DNA of 64,000 bases, taken from Agarilytica sp045430305 (lineage in GTDB: Bacteria > Pseudomonadota > Gammaproteobacteria > Pseudomonadales > Cellvibrionaceae). The translations under genes were made by a program, and so were the position numbers. The stretch is from assembly GCA_045430305.1 (NCBI GenBank), contig JAILXW010000001.1:1302001-1366000 (forward strand). The letters run 5' to 3'. The notes beneath the pieces were generated by a model. It saw only the letters and a program-made list of their open reading frames with translations, made no database searches and was not told the DNA's origin. Each line of letters starts with the position of its first letter. Position 1 is the stretch's first letter. Positions 40,872 to 49,291 of this stretch are shown here, one piece after another.

Positions 40872-41765
40872 TTATTGCCAGTAATTATAAAAGTTAAACC
40901 AGTTAAAAGGTGATCGCCCTAAATACCACTCCATCCTGCTCGCGTATTTTTGTACATATTGCGCTAGCACCTGTTTTCTCTCTGACCTCTTGACCGCTAG
41001 TTTTTCTGAAAGCAATTCGACATATACGGAGTATTTTCTGCCGCCGTCAAAAAGCCCAAAACAAAGAACGACAGGCACATTTAAAACCACCGCAAGCTGC
41101 CAAGGACTCAAAGGTAACCGCGCCTTACCCCCCAAAAAATCACACTCTACCGACGCCTCTTCTTTAGTAACACGATCGGCCATTATTCCGATCACACCAC
41201 CACTTTCCAGGTGTTCGGCCAACTCTAAAGCTAGTTTAGCCGGAGGCTGGCTAGAGTCTACAATTGCAGCAGCCAATTCTGGGTTTAAGGCATCTATTAT
41301 TTTCATCGCTCCTGGATTGTGCTGATGATTCATCAAAATCTTCAATGGTAAATCTTGACACGCAATACCCAAAGCACGCAAAGCATCAAAGCTTCCGATA
41401 TGGCTAACAAGAATAATGCAACCCTTGTTCTTTTCTAATAGTTCGTGAACGATTTTCTCTCCGTGGAATTCTATATCGAATTTATTATAACGGCCCTTTA
41501 CAAAATAAAAGCGATCGACTGAAACCACGGCGAACATATAAAAATGTTTCCATATCTCTCGCCAGCTCACTTGGCGCCGGAATATTTTTTCAAGATAGCA
41601 ACGCGAAGCATTTACCGCGTCTTTAGCGACAAAACAGTAAAAAAACGTCACGGGAAGTAATACCACACTTACAATACGACGACCTAGAAAGAAGGCGACC
41701 CACAATAGTAGACGAACCCAAAATATATTCGCGCGCTCCTTTGTACTTTCCCAACTTTCGCTCAC
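40872..41765 (-). CDS. LpxL/HtrB-like acyltransferase (aryl polyene cluster)
   Basis: The GTG-started 297-residue product has an N-terminal membrane segment (residues about 17-47) and a lysophospholipid acyltransferase core with L-V-S-H-I-G-S-F-D (H-x4-D, His122), G-V-I-G-I-M-A-D-R-V and F-L-G-G-K-A-R-L-P. It is closer to late acyltransferases of lipid A synthesis than to PlsC, unlike the plus-strand acyltransferase. In the cluster it probably transfers a fatty acyl or the aryl polyene to the lipid carrier. The start overlaps the hotdog gene stop (GTGA). Confidence 0.85.
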   Translation of the reverse strand: MSESWESTKERANIFWVRLLLWVAFFLGRRIVSVVLLPVTFFYCFVAKDAVNASRCYLEKIFRRQVSWREIWKHFYMFAVVSVDRFYFVKGRYNKFDIEFHGEKIVHELLEKNKGCIILVSHIGSFDALRALGIACQDLPLKILMNHQHNPGAMKIIDALNPELAAAIVDSSQPPAKLALELAEHLESGGVIGIMADRVTKEEASVECDFLGGKARLPLSPWQLAVVLNVPVVLCFGLFDGGRKYSVYVELLSEKLAVKRSERKQVLAQYVQKYASRMEWYLGRSPFNWFNFYNYWQ

Positions 41766-42112
41766 AGGCCAGGCTCCCCCGTCTTAGCCATGCTAACCAG
41801 CATCTCGCCCTTCAACACTAGCGTTTCATCACGAGTTAGTTGAACCTTTATCTTTTCTCTTTGAGTATCAAGTTCCAGTTTCACTTTACATTGATCACCA
41901 GGAAGCGCCGCAGAAACAAACTTAATCGACTTTACTTGTTTCGGCCTAACATCACGAAACTCATCTTTTATCATCGAAAACAACCACGCAACAAGCACAG
42001 CACCCGGAACGATTGGGCTACCAGGAAAATGATCTTCGTAACAAGGGTGCTTTTGTGGAACCGCTAGCTCTCTTTCAATATTCACTACATTATTCGCACA
42101 AGCACTCATCAC
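41762..42112 (-). CDS. ApeI-like hotdog protein, copy 2
   Basis: The 116-residue product is a short FabZ-type hotdog with E-D-H-F-P-G-S-P-I-V-P-G-A-V-L-V-A-W. The His is kept and the FabZ Glu position is Ala. It may start at GTG 42112 or the following ATG 42109; both overlap the ligase stop. It lies between ligase and acyltransferase genes with four-base overlaps on both sides, so its expression is tied to theirs. It is likely a dehydratase subunit or a chain-binding partner. Confidence 0.75.
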   Translation of the reverse strand: MMSACANNVVNIERELAVPQKHPCYEDHFPGSPIVPGAVLVAWLFSMIKDEFRDVRPKQVKSIKFVSAALPGDQCKVKLELDTQREKIKVQLTRDETLVLKGEMLVSMAKTGEPGL

Positions 42113-43476
42113 GACGAAACACTCTGTAGAAATTCCATTAAGGCTTTCGTCGGTAGTTTTCCTGTCGCGCTTCTCGGCAAGGCATCGACCAGTTTTAATG
42201 GCCGGGGCAAAAACACTGGATCTACCGTCTCAGAAAGCGCCTTCATTATTTCACTGTCAGATATATTCTTGGCCACTACCAAAGCTGCTGTTCTAGATTC
42301 TTTCTCACCATTCTTCTTATTCATAAAAACAACGCCATCATCAACGCCGGATATGGCCAACAACTTTTCGTTTAATTCTGCTAATGAAGCACGTTTTCCT
42401 GCAACGTTAATGAGATCACCGCAACGCCCCTGCAAACGAAAGTACTGGGTATCTGTCATTGATATAACATCGTTTAACAGGGCTTCGCCTGATAGGTGCT
42501 TCCCAGAGACATAAGTATCATTGCCTCGCAACGATAATTTTATACCTTCTAGCAAGTGCCATTCATCATCTTCAGCGGTCCGGCGTGTAGCCAAGCTTCC
42601 CGCTTCGGTACAACCATAAATTTCATACACTCTGGTATCAAACATTAACTCAGCTTGCACTGCTAGCTCTTTAGATAGTGGTGCTGTCGCGGAAACTATT
42701 TTTTCAATCTTAGGTAAGGTCACGCCGCTGCCAAGCAGTGCTCGAAGATGCACGGGCGTCGTTACTAAAATTCGTGGCGCTGGAATCTCGTGTAAAGCTT
42801 CGGCAATGTCGGTAGGGAAAAAAGGCCGGCGTGAGCTCACTGACCAAGCATTCTGCAAGGCCATCAAGAGTGTCATTTCAAGCCCATACATGTGCTGAGA
42901 CGGCACAGTTGCGAGCACATTGATTTGCCCTTTATTTTCTATCGATGCAGAAAAACGTTCGCCGAGCAAAGCTGCCGTACCAAACAATGTTCGCCATTTT
43001 TTTTCTTGAGCTTTTGGTTCGCCTGTTGAACCAGAGGTAAAGGCAATGGCGGCCAAGGCTTCTGGATCAACCGTTAATGTAGGCCGCTGAATCGAATGCA
43101 GTTCGTCAACCGAGTTTAGCTTGAACATGCGAACATCAATAGCATGACGAATATCGCGAAAATCATCACTATCCACTAACACGCAATAGTTTTCGAAGTT
43201 TTTAGAGATTGAACGTATCGTGCCTTTCTGGCTGTTTGGTGGAAGTACGGTTATAGACTGAGAAAGTAGCGCAGCCAAAAAACCATAAGAAAAATTTAAC
43301 CGCTCACCGCATATATTAATAACATGATCATATTGTGAAATTTTATCAACAAGAATGCTGGAAGCATTTAGAAGATCACTTTTTGAAATAGGTTTTCCCG
43401 CCCGCCAGGCGAACGTGGCGTTGGGCTGCGCAGTATTATCTGAGGGATCTAAAATAGCAGGGTTAAACATGACCAT
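42109..43476 (-). CDS. AMP-dependent aryl/acyl ligase (ApeH-like)
   Basis: The 455-residue product is an adenylating enzyme: A-I-A-F-T-S-G-S-T-G-E-P-K-A near residue 150 is the ATP loop, Y-E-I-Y-G-C-T-E-A-G-S the A5-type motif, and R-S-A-T-G-K-L-P-T-K the C-terminal catalytic Lys. It is shorter than CoA ligases and fits ApeH, which activates the hydroxybenzoate starter and loads it on an ACP. The substrate would come from the chorismatase at the other end of the cluster. It lies 20 bases after the membrane protein gene. Confidence 0.88.
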   Translation of the reverse strand: MVMFNPAILDPSDNTAQPNATFAWRAGKPISKSDLLNASSILVDKISQYDHVINICGERLNFSYGFLAALLSQSITVLPPNSQKGTIRSISKNFENYCVLVDSDDFRDIRHAIDVRMFKLNSVDELHSIQRPTLTVDPEALAAIAFTSGSTGEPKAQEKKWRTLFGTAALLGERFSASIENKGQINVLATVPSQHMYGLEMTLLMALQNAWSVSSRRPFFPTDIAEALHEIPAPRILVTTPVHLRALLGSGVTLPKIEKIVSATAPLSKELAVQAELMFDTRVYEIYGCTEAGSLATRRTAEDDEWHLLEGIKLSLRGNDTYVSGKHLSGEALLNDVISMTDTQYFRLQGRCGDLINVAGKRASLAELNEKLLAISGVDDGVVFMNKKNGEKESRTAALVVAKNISDSEIMKALSETVDPVFLPRPLKLVDALPRSATGKLPTKALMEFLQSVSS

Positions 43477-43496
43477 TGAAAATATAGGTGTGTTTA

Positions 43497-44093
43497 TTAT
43501 GACTCGCCGCGTTGCGAGCGAAATACTATTTTAAGGTAATCGTGAAATTTGGGGTGATCATGATCTTTAAAGCGAAATTTGCGATACACGAACTCCCCAA
43601 CAAAAAGTATTCCCACAATCATGTAGTTAAGCATACCTGTAAAAGTGACCCATACAGTTTCATGGCCAAAAATAGCAAGCAACAAACCCCAAACAGCCAT
43701 AGAGATTAAACACACCGCCCACATTTGGGTGACTACCCTAGTGTACCGACGCATACTTTCACTCAATGGACCTCGGGCCTTTTCCCCAATCTCTGTCACC
43801 AAGGGAACTTGGCCAGGCAGTAAGGTTCTCGCAAAACCCCAGCCGATAAGCAAGGGGACAAAGACTAGTGGAATATACATTATAAAAATTGCGCTATGAA
43901 ACCACTGCATGACGCTTGCAAACACTGCCACAATAAAGAGGATCAACCACGTCACCCAATTGCCCGATTTTAGGCCCGAAAACAGGACGCCGGCTGCAAG
44001 AAAAACGATGGCTAGTGGCATTAATAGTGGCTGCGCTAGTACCACCCCTAAGTGAGCTAGCACAGGGTAGGACAATACAAGTAAAAATTGCAT
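43497..44093 (-). CDS. integral membrane protein (ApeG-like)
   Basis: The 198-residue product has about six hydrophobic segments with short loops. The family mark is G-W-G-F-A-R-T-L-L-P-G-Q-V-P-L-V-T in the middle, followed by S-M-R-R-Y-T-R-V-V-T-Q-M-W. This is the conserved membrane protein found between ACP and ligase genes in aryl polyene clusters, of unknown role. Its start lies 7 bases past the ACP stop. Confidence 0.8.
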   Translation of the reverse strand: MQFLLVLSYPVLAHLGVVLAQPLLMPLAIVFLAAGVLFSGLKSGNWVTWLILFIVAVFASVMQWFHSAIFIMYIPLVFVPLLIGWGFARTLLPGQVPLVTEIGEKARGPLSESMRRYTRVVTQMWAVCLISMAVWGLLLAIFGHETVWVTFTGMLNYMIVGILFVGEFVYRKFRFKDHDHPKFHDYLKIVFRSQRGES

Positions 44094-44100
44094 ATTAATG

Positions 44101-44376
44101 CTAGGAGTGAGCTTGTACGTATTCGCTTAAGCTGCGCAAACTGTGAAACACTTGGCGATTGTTTTCATCGTCAGATTTCAGTTGAACGCTGTAGTTTTGT
44201 GCAATCGCCAAGGCGATTTCGAGCGCATCAATGGAATCAAGCCCTAAACCATTCGGATCTGCTGATCCGAATAAGGCGGCTTCTGGGTCAATCTCTTCTG
44301 CGCCGATGTCTTCCAAATCGAGCGCTTCAACAAGAATTTCTGCGAGCTTTTGTTCTTCAGCACTTTGCACAGCCAT
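44101..44376 (-). CDS. acyl carrier protein 2 (aryl polyene cluster)
   Basis: The 91-residue acidic product has G-L-G-L-D-S-I-D-A-L-E with the phosphopantetheine Ser48 and the L-F-G-S lead-in typical of the second ACP in these clusters. It is likely the ACP loaded by the ligase two genes downstream, with membrane protein between. It begins 35 bases after the methyltransferase stop. Confidence 0.93.
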   Translation of the reverse strand: MAVQSAEEQKLAEILVEALDLEDIGAEEIDPEAALFGSADPNGLGLDSIDALEIALAIAQNYSVQLKSDDENNRQVFHSLRSLSEYVQAHS

Positions 44377-44411
44377 TAAAAAATCCCAATCTCGTATTAG
44401 TTAAAACTTAA

Positions 44412-45161
44412 CTATTTTATACCGGTGTATTCGCTAAAAACGCCCATCACTGCGTGACGCTTAGCATCTTTAAACCCAGCCTGTTTTAACGCCTCAACAA
44501 TTTTCTCTGGAGGAACACAGTGTTCGATAGTATCCCAATAGTACAGCATCAACTCTTGCGCATCGGCGCTGCGTCTAAACATGCGAGTAAGTAAAGGTAC
44601 TAGGCCCTTCATGTAGGCTTTCAAAAACCAAGTGGCAAGCTTGCTTTTGGGGCGACTGATTTCGAGAATCAATACCTTCGCACCAGGCTTCAATACCCGG
44701 CGGTACTCTTCAAAAGCAATTCCTAAATCGGCTACGTGACGAAGCGCAAAGCCCATCGTCAACATATCAAAAGTATCATCAGGGAAAGGGAGCGCTTCCC
44801 CAATACCTTGGGTCGCTCTTTTGACCCCTAGCTTTTTGGCTTCGCCTAGCATGCCAGCGCTCGGGTCCAATGCCGTTACAAAACCATCGTCACCGACTAT
44901 TTTTTGACCTAAGTACGAGACAACACCTGTGCCAGCACCTACATCCAAATGCGACATACCTTCTTTTAATCCGTTACGTACAAGTGCCTGCTGGCGATAC
45001 ATTTCGCCAGAACCGAAGCTCATGACATTACAGATCCAATCGTAGTGCTCGGCAGAAGAGTCGAACATTTGATCGACCTTTTCTCGGCGGTTTTCAGCGG
45101 TTTCGTAGTAATCTGAGAGTACTGGGTGGGGCGCTAGCCCGTCCTTGTTTGCAGAAGTCAT
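44412..45161 (-). CDS. UbiE-like SAM-dependent methyltransferase
   Basis: The 249-residue product is a class I methyltransferase with the SAM loop L-D-V-G-A-G-T-G-V near residue 72, F-D-M-L-T-M-G-F-A-L-R-H-V and L-K-P-G-A-K-V-L-I-L-E-I. The UbiE/Coq5 likeness is clear, but it leads the minus-strand aryl polyene half and the usual ubiquinone neighbours are absent. O- or C-methylation of the hydroxyaryl head is the likely role. The identity of the methylated atom is not predictable. Confidence 0.8.
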   Translation of the reverse strand: MTSANKDGLAPHPVLSDYYETAENRREKVDQMFDSSAEHYDWICNVMSFGSGEMYRQQALVRNGLKEGMSHLDVGAGTGVVSYLGQKIVGDDGFVTALDPSAGMLGEAKKLGVKRATQGIGEALPFPDDTFDMLTMGFALRHVADLGIAFEEYRRVLKPGAKVLILEISRPKSKLATWFLKAYMKGLVPLLTRMFRRSADAQELMLYYWDTIEHCVPPEKIVEALKQAGFKDAKRHAVMGVFSEYTGIK

Positions 45162-45194
45162 ATGCGTTAGGTTCTGTGCCTTAAAAGTCGAGCG

Positions 45195-45223
45195 ATTCTA
45201 CGTTACTTACTGGGGGCGGGCAA
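45195..45223 (-). promoter_or_regulatory. candidate sigma-70 promoter of minus-strand aryl polyene half
   Basis: On the minus strand TTGCCC, a 17-base spacer and TAGAAT occur in order, ending 33 bases before the methyltransferase start codon. The -10 box has five of six matches and the -35 box four. It would drive the whole run from methyltransferase to the second ApeP-like gene. Confidence 0.55.
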
Positions 45224-45312
45224 GATAGGCCCAAGCTGAGAATGCGAACTAAGGAAGCTAGAAAACGATAGAAGCTGGCTTAAAGGGCGTCGTACATCGA
45301 TAAAAACTGTAT

Positions 45313-46368
45313 TTATACCAAGCACTTATCAAGTACAGCCATCAGGTTTTCCGTCTGCTCTTGAGTACCAATTGTAATACGCAAACCCATTTCACCGTCT
45401 GCATCTTGCTTGGGGCGCACGAGAATTTTATTTGCTCGTAGCGCTGCCTCAATGTGATCTGGGTTTTGAGGGAAGGCCCAAAGGTAGTTCGCCTCGCTCG
45501 GCCAATACACAACACCTTTAGCATCAAAGTATTTTTCTAACAAAGGCTTCGACACTTGCATGACTTCTGCCACGTACTTTTCCGTGTACTCAGGGTTTTC
45601 AAGTGCCGCTTGAGCAGCTACCACAGCAAGCTGATTAATATCGTAAGGGCCGCGCACACTTAACAAAGCTGAGATATTTTTCTCGCAGGCAATCAAATAG
45701 CCAAAACGTAATGAGGGAATACCCCAAGTTTTAGAGAAAGTGCGCGTAACTACAATATTCGGGTATTGCTCCACCAAATCGACCACAGTCGTTCGGGAAT
45801 ATTCGAAATAACATTCATCCACCAACACACAAACATTTGGCGCGGCTTGCGCAATAGAAACGATAGCGTCGCGAGCCACCCCAACACCACTAGGGTTATT
45901 GGGGTTAGCGATGCAGATGATGCGTGTTTTATCTGAAATGGCACTCAGTATTTCCGCAACAGGCAAGCCGTTTTCACTCGTGTAGTGCGGCGCGACGATT
46001 GCCATGCCTTCTACCTGAGCACACTGAGAATACATCGCGAAATTCGGAGCGGGAATAATGGCTTCACCACCCCCTTGCCCACAAGCACGAAACAATAATT
46101 CGATGCCTTGGTCTGATCCGTTTGTAATCATTAATTGCGAAGGCGAAACTGTGCAATATGCGGCAAGCCGCTCGACAATATCGCCGTAAGCAGGATACAT
46201 CTGCAAGCGGTCACTTTGAATATAATCAATAAGCGCTTGGCGAATGGGAGCACTCACTGGAATCGTGCGCTCGTTAAAATCTAGTAATGTGTGCGAGTGA
46301 GGGTCGCGCCCTTCAAGAGGCGGCTTATAGGCAGCGAGCGCGTATAAATGCGATTTAAAAATGGACAT
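45313..46368 (-). CDS. hisC: histidinol-phosphate aminotransferase
   Basis: The 351-residue product is a fold-I PLP aminotransferase of HisC length. It has L-D-F-N-E-R-T at the N-terminus, N-P-N-N-P-S-G, D-E-C-Y-F-E-Y, the PLP lysine in T-F-S-K-T-W-G-I-P-S-L-R-F-G, and the closing R-I-T-I-G. HisC converts imidazoleacetol phosphate and glutamate to histidinol phosphate; relatives act on phenylpyruvate or cobalamin precursors, so a side activity is possible. It sits 6 bases after proB, an uncommon partner. Confidence 0.85.
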   Translation of the reverse strand: MSIFKSHLYALAAYKPPLEGRDPHSHTLLDFNERTIPVSAPIRQALIDYIQSDRLQMYPAYGDIVERLAAYCTVSPSQLMITNGSDQGIELLFRACGQGGGEAIIPAPNFAMYSQCAQVEGMAIVAPHYTSENGLPVAEILSAISDKTRIICIANPNNPSGVGVARDAIVSIAQAAPNVCVLVDECYFEYSRTTVVDLVEQYPNIVVTRTFSKTWGIPSLRFGYLIACEKNISALLSVRGPYDINQLAVVAAQAALENPEYTEKYVAEVMQVSKPLLEKYFDAKGVVYWPSEANYLWAFPQNPDHIEAALRANKILVRPKQDADGEMGLRITIGTQEQTENLMAVLDKCLV

Positions 46369-46374
46369 CAGGTA

Positions 46375-47496
46375 TCAGCTTAAAACTAAATTATCGCGAT
46401 GAATAAGTTCATCAAAGTCTTTGTACCCCAAACTCTCTTCAATTTCTTGTGATGATTTTCCGATGATTTTACGCGCGTCGTCACTGCTGTAGTTAACTAA
46501 CCCACGCGCAATTTCTTGCCCACCGGCATCTCGGCACACAATCATTTCACCGCGACGAAAATATCCAACAATGGATTTTACACCCACAGGCAAGAGACTT
46601 TTGCCTTTGTCTCGTAAAACGCTCACGGCGCCATCATCCAAAATCACGACACCCTTAGATTGTAAATTACCCGCGAGCCAGCGTTTTCTAGCGGCTAAAG
46701 GTTGTTGATTCGCGTAAAGCAGTGTTCCTAACTCTTCACCATCGGCAACACTGGTAATCACATCACATATTTTTCCACCAACGATCACGGTATTGGCACC
46801 AGAGCGGGCTGCAATACGCGCTGCTCGCACTTTGCTGATCATGCCGCCACGGCCAAGCGCACCGCCAGAGCCCGCCATGTCGTCGAGCGACTGATCCATC
46901 GCAGAGCGCTCTAATAAGATCTTTGCGTCGGGGTTGTCCCGCGGGTCACTGTCATACATAGCATTTTGATCTGTCAGAATGCACAGAGTTTCAGCCTCAA
47001 TCAAATTGGCAACCAAGGCACCTAATGTATCGTTGTCACCAAAACGAATTTCATCCGTCACCACAGTGTCGTTTTCGTTAACAATAGGAATAACATTTAA
47101 TTTGTTTAAGGTACGAATAGTGGAACGCGCATTGAGATAACGCTGGCGATCTGACAGGTCGTCATGATCTAACAAGACCTGAGCGGTTTTTAAGTTATAT
47201 TTTTGAAATTCCTGCTCGTAGGCTTGCACTAAACTGCTTTGCCCTACCGCGGCAGCTGCCTGCAATTCGTGAATGGCTGTCGGTCTTTCATTCCAACCCA
47301 AGCGCGTCATTCCCGCAGCAACCGCACCCGAAGATACGAGCGTAACCTGGTAGCCCTTTTGGGTCAGTAAAGCAATTTGCTTGACCCAGGTCTGCATTGA
47401 CGCAACGTCAAGCCCGCGGCCATTGTCGGTAAGCAACGCACTGCCGATTTTGACTACCCAGCGACGGCTTTGTTTTAAGTATTGACGCCTGTTCAT
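46375..47496 (-). CDS. proB: glutamate 5-kinase
   Basis: The 373-residue product has the full ProB layout: amino-acid kinase domain (W-V-V-K-I-G-S-A-L-L, L-V-S-S-G-A-V-A-A-G, N-E-N-D-T-V, F-G-D-N-D-T-L) and a C-terminal PUA domain from about residue 280. It starts proline synthesis by phosphorylating glutamate. It is 88 bases downstream of obgE, the common order rplU-rpmA-obgE-proB of gammaproteobacteria. Confidence 0.96.
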   Translation of the reverse strand: MNRRQYLKQSRRWVVKIGSALLTDNGRGLDVASMQTWVKQIALLTQKGYQVTLVSSGAVAAGMTRLGWNERPTAIHELQAAAAVGQSSLVQAYEQEFQKYNLKTAQVLLDHDDLSDRQRYLNARSTIRTLNKLNVIPIVNENDTVVTDEIRFGDNDTLGALVANLIEAETLCILTDQNAMYDSDPRDNPDAKILLERSAMDQSLDDMAGSGGALGRGGMISKVRAARIAARSGANTVIVGGKICDVITSVADGEELGTLLYANQQPLAARKRWLAGNLQSKGVVILDDGAVSVLRDKGKSLLPVGVKSIVGYFRRGEMIVCRDAGGQEIARGLVNYSSDDARKIIGKSSQEIEESLGYKDFDELIHRDNLVLS

Positions 47497-47584
47497 GAAG
47501 AATGTTTTTGAGTCTTTTTACGTTAACTTTAATTGACTTAATTGCACAAAAATTAATAGAGCGCCTTAGGGGGCTAACTCCATT

Positions 47585-48787
47585 CTAACGCACATATTCG
47601 ACCTCGACATCGCTGTCTTCGTCATCATCATCTTCGTTGTCATCGTCGAGAACTTCGCCTGCACGCTTAGCTTTTTGCACTTCTCGTAAGGAATCAATTT
47701 TTTCCCGAGCCTCTTGCTGCATACGAATTTGCAACGCTAGCTCTTCTTCCAGCACTTCTGGCTCTTCTTTTTCTCTTCGCCATGCCTCTTCCAAACTCGA
47801 CAACAAGGCTTCACATAAGCCCTGTGTACCTTCGCGCTGTGCAGCAGAAATACAATGTACTGGCCCCTGCCAATCGAGCGCTTCCACGAGTTTGGATTTT
47901 ATGGATGCCAAATCGTCTTCGGTGAGCAAATCCGTTTTATTCAAAATCAGCCAGCGCTGGCGCTGTGCCAAGGTCGGGCTAAAACGCTCAAGCTCTTGCA
48001 CGACCTTAACTGCATTTTCACAAGGGTCAGAGCCATCGATGGGGCATATATCAACCATATGTAGAAGAATACGACAACGCGTAAGATGCTTAAGAAAACG
48101 AATACCAAGACCAGCACCTTCTGCAGCGCCTTCAATAATACCGGGGATATCCGCCACCACAAAACTACGGTGCTTTTGTACTTTGACTACGCCCAAGCTC
48201 GGGATCAAGGTAGTAAACGGATAATCTGCCACTTTTGGTTCAGCCGCTGAAACCGAACGAATAAAGGTGGATTTACCTGCATTCGGCAAGCCCAAAGTTC
48301 CTACGTCAGCCAGTACCTTGAGTTCGAGGCGCAACTCTTTATATTCGCCTTCGGAGCCATCTGAGGTTTGCCGAGGTGCCCGATTGACACTAGATTTGTA
48401 GCGCGTATTGCCAAGCCCGTGATAACCGCCCTGAGCGATCAAGATACGTTGACCGTGTTCGGTCAAGTCACCCACCTGCGCTTCTAGCTCGCTATCAATG
48501 ATAGACGTACCGACCGGCACCTTGAGGGTAAGGTCCTCACCTTTGGCCCCAGTACAATTACGACCTTTACCTTGCTCACCGTTTTGAGCTCGGTAGTTAC
48601 GCTGATACCGGTAATCGATCAATGTATTGCAGTTTTCGTCAGCTTCTAGGTAAACACTTCCGCCATCACCGCCGTCACCGCCGTCTGGACCACCCCGCTC
48701 GATATATTTTTCACGACGGAAGCTGCAACAGCCATTGCCACCTTTTCCGGCTTGAACAGTGATAGGAGCTTCATCGACGAATTTCAT
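47585..48787 (-). CDS. obgE: GTPase ObgE/CgtA
   Basis: The 400-residue product has an Obg domain (G-K-G-G-N-G-C-C-S-F-R-R-E-K, R-G-G-P-D-G-G-D-G-G-D-G-G-S), then the GTPase with G-L-P-N-A-G-K-S-T, D-I-P-G-I-I-E-G-A and N-K-T-D, and an acidic C-terminal tail full of Asp and Glu. It assists 50S assembly and stress signalling. It follows rpmA after a gap that contains a strong hairpin. Confidence 0.97.
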   Translation of the reverse strand: MKFVDEAPITVQAGKGGNGCCSFRREKYIERGGPDGGDGGDGGSVYLEADENCNTLIDYRYQRNYRAQNGEQGKGRNCTGAKGEDLTLKVPVGTSIIDSELEAQVGDLTEHGQRILIAQGGYHGLGNTRYKSSVNRAPRQTSDGSEGEYKELRLELKVLADVGTLGLPNAGKSTFIRSVSAAEPKVADYPFTTLIPSLGVVKVQKHRSFVVADIPGIIEGAAEGAGLGIRFLKHLTRCRILLHMVDICPIDGSDPCENAVKVVQELERFSPTLAQRQRWLILNKTDLLTEDDLASIKSKLVEALDWQGPVHCISAAQREGTQGLCEALLSSLEEAWRREKEEPEVLEEELALQIRMQQEAREKIDSLREVQKAKRAGEVLDDDNEDDDDEDSDVEVEYVR

Positions 48788-48948
48788 GGGGAGACTTCAA
48801 GTAAGTGTATGAATGGAGTATAGGTTTGCTTAGCTGCTTCATGCTAGCGAAAAACGTCTAAGACGCCCCGCTTGGTAAATGAGCATTTTTGAAGACTGAT
48901 TTAACGCCGCCAGAGCGAACTCATTAATTTTTAACAGCCTGAAACGAC

Positions 48949-48982
48949 TGCGCCCCGCTCCTGTTTCCAGCAGCGGGGCGCA
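48949..48982. terminator. GC-rich hairpin between rpmA and obgE
   Basis: TGCGCCCCGCT and AGCGGGGCGCA form an 11-base perfect stem with a 12-base loop, starting 22 bases past the rpmA stop. The minus-strand downstream flank lacks a good T run, so partial termination or mRNA 3' end protection, separating ribosomal gene output from obgE, is more likely than a full stop. Confidence 0.65.
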
Positions 48983-49003
48983 TTATTAGCCGTGCGCTGT
49001 CGC

Positions 49004-49261
49004 TTAAGCTGTTTCGATAGAAACAAACTTACGGTTTTTGTCGCCTTTAACTTCGAACTTCACAACACCATCCGACTTTGCGAAAAGCGTGTGGTCTTTG
49101 CCCATACCGACATTGCTACCCGCGTGGAACTTGGTTCCGCGCTGACGAATAATGATGTTACCTGCCAATACTTCTTGGCCACCGAAGCGCTTAACACCTA
49201 AGCGTTTACTCTCGGAATCGCGGCCGTTACTGGTACTACCGCCTGCTTTCTTATGTGCCAT
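49004..49261 (-). CDS. rpmA: 50S ribosomal protein L27
   Basis: The 85-residue basic product begins M-A-H-K-K-A-G-G-S-T-S-N-G-R-D-S-E-S-K-R and contains I-I-R-Q-R-G-T-K-F-H-A-G, both diagnostic of L27. There is no leader extension, so the N-terminal tail that reaches the peptidyl-transferase centre is exposed after Met removal. It is 30 bases after rplU. Confidence 0.97.
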   Translation of the reverse strand: MAHKKAGGSTSNGRDSESKRLGVKRFGGQEVLAGNIIIRQRGTKFHAGSNVGMGKDHTLFAKSDGVVKFEVKGDKNRKFVSIETA

Positions 49262-49291
49262 GACCTATATCCTCAACTAAATCTATATTTA

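Noticed and set aside
44088..44411. 107-codon plus-strand frame over the second ACP
   Set aside because: It is a mirror of the ACP gene, whose D-S-I-D-A-L-E site is clear on the minus strand.
44412..45161. ubiquinone methyltransferase ubiE
   Set aside because: The gene leads the aryl polyene half and the usual ubiJ and ubiB neighbours are absent.
47637..48224. 195-codon plus-strand frame over obgE
   Set aside because: The Ser/Cys-rich translation comes from the reverse complement of the conserved obgE sequence.
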